A stretch of DNA of 64,000 bases. Source: Acidimicrobiia bacterium (GTDB lineage: Bacteria > Actinomycetota > Acidimicrobiia > Acidimicrobiales > Poriferisodalaceae). Location: NCBI GenBank assembly GCA_022821985.1, contig JAJECP010000039.1, positions 87,054-151,053 on the forward strand, given 5' to 3'. The notes beneath the pieces were generated by a model. The model saw only the letters and a program-made list of their open reading frames with translations, ran no database searches and had not been told where the DNA came from. Numbering within the stretch: position 1 is the stretch's first letter; every line of letters begins with the position of its first letter. The translations under genes and the position numbers were made by a program. Positions 58,976 through 64,000 of the stretch are shown one piece after another.

Positions 58976-59979
58976 CGACCATCCTCGGCATCGAGACTTC
59001 CTGCGACGAGACGGCCGCAGCGGTCGTGGACGACGGCCGCGACGTGCGCTCCAGCATCGTCAGCAGCCAGGTGGATCTCCATGCCCGCTACGGCGGCGTG
59101 GTTCCCGAGATCGCGGGCCGCGCCCACGAAGCCCTCATCACGCCTGTCGTGGCCGAGGCGCTTGTGGAAGCCGGCGCTGCCGACAACGACATCGACGTCG
59201 TGGCGGCCACCTGCGGTCCCGGATTGGTGGGCAGCCTGCTGGTGGGGGTGGCTGCTGCCAAGGCGCTGGCGCTCGTGTGGGACGTTCCCTACATCGGCAT
59301 CAACCACCACGAAGCCCACCTGTACGCGGCGCTGCTCGATGAGCACGACGCCGAAGTGCAGTTCCCGCTGGTCACCCTGCTGGTCTCGGGCGGACACACG
59401 ATGCTGATCTCGTTCGAGGGCCACGGCCGCTACCGCCTGCTGGGTGCCACCCGTGACGATGCCGCCGGGGAGGCCTTCGACAAGGTGGCCCGCTACCTGG
59501 GGCTCGGTTACCCGGGCGGTCCCGTCATCGACCGGCTGGCGTCCGAGGGCGACCCCACCGCGGTCCCGCTCACCAGGGCCATGCTCGACGACGGCTACGA
59601 CTTCTCGTTCTCGGGCATCAAGACGGCGGTCATCAACTGGGTTCGAGCCCACCCCGAGGTCGCCACCGCCGACGTTGCGGCGTCGTTCCAGGCCTGCGTG
59701 ACCGACGTGCTCACCCACAAAGCCCGCAAAGCGGCCCGCGAGATGTCCGCAGCGGGCATCTGCCTGGCAGGCGGTGTGGCGGCCAACAGCGCGCTGCGGG
59801 AGCGAACGCTCGACATCTGCATGGAAGACGGCATCAACGCCTACCTGCCGAGCCGGGCCATGTGCACCGACAACGCCGCAATGATCGCCGCGACGGCCTG
59901 GTACCGGTTGGCCAGCGACGGTCCTTCCAACCTCGACGGCGGCGCCGATCCCAACCTGCGCATCGACTTCCTCAACTAA
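58972..59979 (+). CDS. tsaD: tRNA N6-threonylcarbamoyladenosine transferase TsaD
   Basis: Catalytic subunit of t6A synthesis, 335 residues. It has GIETSCDETAAAVVD, the metal motif His112 and His116 in NHHEAHLYAA, LVSGGHTMLIS and GLGYPGGPVIDRLA, and the ATP-binding VAANSALRERT. The start overlaps rimI. Together with tsaE and tsaB three of the four bacterial t6A genes are here; tsaC is not in the window. Confidence 0.97.
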   Translation: MTTILGIETSCDETAAAVVDDGRDVRSSIVSSQVDLHARYGGVVPEIAGRAHEALITPVVAEALVEAGAADNDIDVVAATCGPGLVGSLLVGVAAAKALALVWDVPYIGINHHEAHLYAALLDEHDAEVQFPLVTLLVSGGHTMLISFEGHGRYRLLGATRDDAAGEAFDKVARYLGLGYPGGPVIDRLASEGDPTAVPLTRAMLDDGYDFSFSGIKTAVINWVRAHPEVATADVAASFQACVTDVLTHKARKAAREMSAAGICLAGGVAANSALRERTLDICMEDGINAYLPSRAMCTDNAAMIAATAWYRLASDGPSNLDGGADPNLRIDFLN

Positions 59980-59986
59980 GCCGCGG

Positions 59987-60018
59987 CGGGCTCGTTCGCA
60001 GCCAAGAATGCGAGCCCG
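59987..60018 (+). terminator. Hairpin after tsaD, possible terminator
   Basis: CGGGCTCG at 59987-59994 pairs with CGAGCCCG at 60011-60018 around a 16-base loop, eight bases after the tsaD stop. No U-run follows. It separates the t6A genes from the heat-shock promoter. Confidence 0.4.
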
Positions 60019-60036
60019 GATCGGGGCGCGGCGAGG

Positions 60037-60065
60037 TTGTGGCCGCTCACGCGTGCTCGTATCGT
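60037..60065 (+). promoter_or_regulatory. Predicted promoter of groES-groEL
   Basis: TTGTGG at 60037-60042 and TATCGT at 60060-60065 are separated by 17 bp. The last base of the -10 is the first base of the CIRCE element, so the operator covers the transcription start. Confidence 0.6.
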
Positions 60066-60091
60066 TAGCACTCGCCCGGTGAGAGTGCTAA
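60065..60091. promoter_or_regulatory. CIRCE element (HrcA operator)
   Basis: TTAGCACTC at 60065-60073, nine bases, then GAGTGCTAA at 60083-60091: a complete match to the CIRCE consensus. HrcA bound here represses groESL; heat or substrate load relieves it through GroEL. hrcA itself is outside the window. Confidence 0.95.
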
Positions 60092-60157
60092 GTGCCGCCG
60101 GGCAGTTCCATGACACGCCCCAGACAGGGCACAGCGCCACAGGAGGCACTGCCGACC

Positions 60158-62132
<1,975 letters not shown>

Positions 62133-62161
62133 CTCCCGCTCCACCTCCTCCCAAACAGGCG

Positions 62162-62187
62162 CAGGGCCGGCGTTCGCGCCGGCCCTG
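62162..62187 (+). terminator. Strong hairpin terminator after groEL
   Basis: An 11-bp perfect stem CAGGGCCGGCG / CGCCGGCCCTG encloses a TTCG loop (62173-62176), the stable UUCG tetraloop in RNA. It lies 30 bp after the groEL stop. The following bases are TGTGTCGTT, only weakly U-rich. Confidence 0.75.
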
Positions 62188-62245
62188 TGTCGTTGCCGGA
62201 CGGCACCCGGATGCCAAAACCCGCAATGCCGCTGGGACCCAGCGG

Positions 62246-62251
62246 TACCCT
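62246..62251 (+). promoter_or_regulatory. Possible -10 element of guaA
   Basis: TACCCT within GGTACCCTCG matches the string before glmS. It lies 41 bp before the guaA ATG, after the groEL terminator, where a new promoter is expected. No convincing -35 was found. Confidence 0.35.
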
Positions 62252-62292
62252 CGTTGTTTTCCCCAACGTGGCGCGGCTGCGGCGCCGGACTT

Positions 62293-63870
62293 ATGCCCCC
62301 ACACTCCCCGGCGGCCGCTCCGGTCGCCCACCCAACGGTCTTGGTGGTGGACTTCGGCGCGCAGTATGCGCAGCTGATCGCCCGGCGGGTGCGTGAAGCG
62401 CAGGTCTATTCCGAGATCGTTCACCACACGGCCACTGCCGCCGAGTTGGCCGAGCGCTCGCCCGCGGCGATCATCTTCAGCGGCGGGCCGGCATCGGTGC
62501 ACGTCGAGGGCGCCCCGGGCATCGACCCCGCCGTGTACGAGCTCGGCGTGCCGATCCTGGGCATCTGCTACGGGTCGCAGCTGCTGGCCCGCGACCTGGG
62601 TGGGCAGGTGGATCGCAGCGGTCGGGGCGAGTACGGGCGCACCACGATGACGCACGCCGGAGTGCCCTCCGAACTCATTGGAGAACCCGGCGACGGCGTC
62701 GGCTCCGCCGAGCCCGTGTGGATGTCGCACTTCGACGCCGTGGTCGAGCCGCCCGACGGCTTCACGGTCACGGCGTCCACCGCCGAAAGCCCTGCTGCTG
62801 TCATCGAAGACCCGCAGCGCCGCTTCTACGGGGTGCAGCACCACCCCGAGGTCGCGCACACGCCGGGAGGCCAAGCCCAGCTCGAGCGATTCCTCCACGG
62901 CATCTGCGGGATCAACTCCGAGTGGACGATGGCCAACGTCATCACCGAGAGCATCGAGGCCATCCGGGTCCAGGTGGACGGCGCACGGGCCATCTGCGGG
63001 CTGTCGGGCGGGGTGGACAGCGCCGTGGCCGCCGCGCTGACACAGCGGGCCATCGGCAGCCAGCTCACCTGCGTGTTCGTGGACACCGGGCTCATGCGTG
63101 CCGGCGAGGGCGAGCAGGTCACCGACACGTTCCGGCGCACCCAGGGCATCGAGCTGATCCATGAGCGGGCCGCCGAGGAGTTCTTCGAGGCGCTGGCCGG
63201 CGTGACTGACCCCGAGGACAAGCGCAAGATCATCGGCGAGAAGTTCGTGCGCATCTTCGAGCGCGCCGCGGGCGGCATCACCGACGCCCGCTTCCTGGTG
63301 CAGGGCACGCTGTACCCCGATGTGATCGAGTCGGGATCGCCGACCGCGGCGAAGATCAAGAGCCACCACAACGTGGGCGGGCTGCCCGAAGACATGTCCT
63401 TCGAGCTGGTGGAGCCGCTGCGGAACCTGTTCAAGGACGAGGTGCGGGCCGTCGGCGCCGAGCTGGGATTGCCGCCCGAGATCGTGCAGCGCCAGCCGTT
63501 CCCCGGGCCGGGCCTGGGCGTAAGGATCGTGGGCGAAGTCACGCCCGAGGCCGTCGAGACGGTGCGAGCGGCCGACGTCATCGTGCGTGATGAGATCGCC
63601 AAGGCCGGCCTCGACGGCGAGGTGTGGCAGGGATTCGCCGTGCTCGCCGACATCCGCAGCGTCGGCGTGATGGGCGACGAGCGCACCTACGCTCGCCCGA
63701 TCATCGTGCGCGCAGTCACCAGCGAAGACGCCATGACCGCCGACTGGGCCCGCCTGCCCCACGACCTGCTCGAGTTGATCTCGTCACGGATCGTCAACGA
63801 AGTGCCCGGCGTCAACCGGGTCGTCTACGACATCACCTCCAAGCCACCCGGCACCATCGAATGGGAATAG
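62293..63870 (+). CDS. guaA: GMP synthase (glutamine-hydrolysing)
   Basis: Aminates XMP to GMP. From ATG 62293 it has 525 residues: a class I glutaminase domain with Cys92 ([15 protein letters not shown]) and the His/Glu pair in [11 protein letters not shown], then the ATP pyrophosphatase domain with the PP-loop SGGVDS at 238-243, and the dimerisation end [22 protein letters not shown] at 62254 is in frame but sits too close to the -10 element. The gene stands alone after the groEL terminator. Confidence 0.97.
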   Translation: MPPHSPAAAPVAHPTVLVVDFGAQYAQLIARRVREAQVYSEIVHHTATAAELAERSPAAIIFSGGPASVHVEGAPGIDPAVYELGVPILGICYGSQLLARDLGGQVDRSGRGEYGRTTMTHAGVPSELIGEPGDGVGSAEPVWMSHFDAVVEPPDGFTVTASTAESPAAVIEDPQRRFYGVQHHPEVAHTPGGQAQLERFLHGICGINSEWTMANVITESIEAIRVQVDGARAICGLSGGVDSAVAAALTQRAIGSQLTCVFVDTGLMRAGEGEQVTDTFRRTQGIELIHERAAEEFFEALAGVTDPEDKRKIIGEKFVRIFERAAGGITDARFLVQGTLYPDVIESGSPTAAKIKSHHNVGGLPEDMSFELVEPLRNLFKDEVRAVGAELGLPPEIVQRQPFPGPGLGVRIVGEVTPEAVETVRAADVIVRDEIAKAGLDGEVWQGFAVLADIRSVGVMGDERTYARPIIVRAVTSEDAMTADWARLPHDLLELISSRIVNEVPGVNRVVYDITSKPPGTIEWE

Positions 63871-63877
63871 GGCGACG

Positions 63878-64000
63878 ATGTGGCGCAAGCCTGACCTGTC
63901 CGATGAATCGTTGGGTCCAACGTGGAGTGACGTCCGAGCGGTCCTGAGAAGCCCTGAGCGCCGCAGGCGCATTCTTCGCTGGGGCGTCGTCTCTGTGGCG
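63878..64000 (+). CDS. Putative membrane protein, N-terminal fragment (cut by window end)
   Basis: An ATG seven bases after the guaA stop opens a frame of 41 codons that runs to the last base without a stop. It begins MWRKPDLSDESLGPTWSDV, continues with an Arg-rich stretch (SPERRRRILRWG) and ends in VVSVA, which looks like a cytoplasmic tail leading into a first transmembrane helix. No family can be assigned from so little. Confidence 0.45.
   Translation, partial: MWRKPDLSDESLGPTWSDVRAVLRSPERRRRILRWGVVSVA

Noticed and set aside
62254..62292. TTG start for guaA
   Set aside because: It begins three bases after the probable -10 element and adds residues outside the family alignment; ATG 62293 is preferred.

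Overview
The window is a high-G+C bacterial chromosome segment (roughly two thirds G+C by eye) with many GTG and a few TTG starts, dense ATGA/GTGA/TGATG stop-start overlaps and no tRNA, rRNA, CRISPR or insertion sequence that I can see. Gene order (rplJL-rpoBC-rpsLG-fusA-tuf-rpsJ, then S10/spc/alpha, then rplM-rpsI-glmM-glmS-acpS-nnr-alr-tsaE-tsaB-rimI-tsaD-groESL and guaA), an inserted helical segment in RpoC, zinc-type S14 and L36, an acyl-ACP desaturase of mycobacterial DesA type and the start-codon habits all point to an actinobacterium. A deep lineage such as Acidimicrobiia is my inference, not something the sequence proves.

Layout. 1-13477: end of rplJ, rplL, RNA polymerase beta and beta', the str operon and rpsJ. 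13478-23388: an accessory block of about 9.9 kb splitting the S10 operon between rpsJ and rplC. Its left half, on the minus strand, encodes a three-subunit molybdenum hydroxylase and a MoaD-like sulfur carrier. Its right half, on the plus strand, encodes a medium-chain reductase, then a tightly coupled set of membrane hydroxylase, GH3-type amide synthetase, enolase-superfamily epimerase and a small four-helix membrane protein. 23389-38275: the rest of S10, spc and alpha up to rplQ, without map and infA. 38276-47808: a second accessory stretch with an RraA-like protein, acyl-ACP desaturase, a winged-helix regulator with its membrane partner, Fe-type superoxide dismutase, a large M16 lipoprotein, truA on the minus strand and a D-aminoacylase-type amidohydrolase. 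47809-64000: rplM-rpsI, cell-wall precursor genes (glmM, an unusually large glmS, alr), acpS, nnr, the t6A tRNA-modification genes with rimI, CIRCE-controlled groES-groEL, guaA and the start of a putative membrane protein.

Promoters found by eye share one plan, TTGnnn, 17 bp, TAnnnT, before rpoB, rpsL, tuf, rplC and groES. The rplC copy shows that the split S10 operon has its own promoter downstream of the inserted block.

A second theme is short tandem duplication, mostly in frame, at the ends of essential genes: rpsS, adk, rimI, alr, rpmC, rplE, glmS, and hairpins after rpsJ. Two of these make tandem hairpins that also encode protein C-termini; in one case the hairpin encodes the functional Gly-Gly of the MoaD-like protein. 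The best candidate for an undescribed pathway is the coupled hydroxylase-GH3-epimerase-membrane cluster at 18868-23148, which could make a hydroxylated N-acyl amino acid or related amide; this is inference from family chemistry only.
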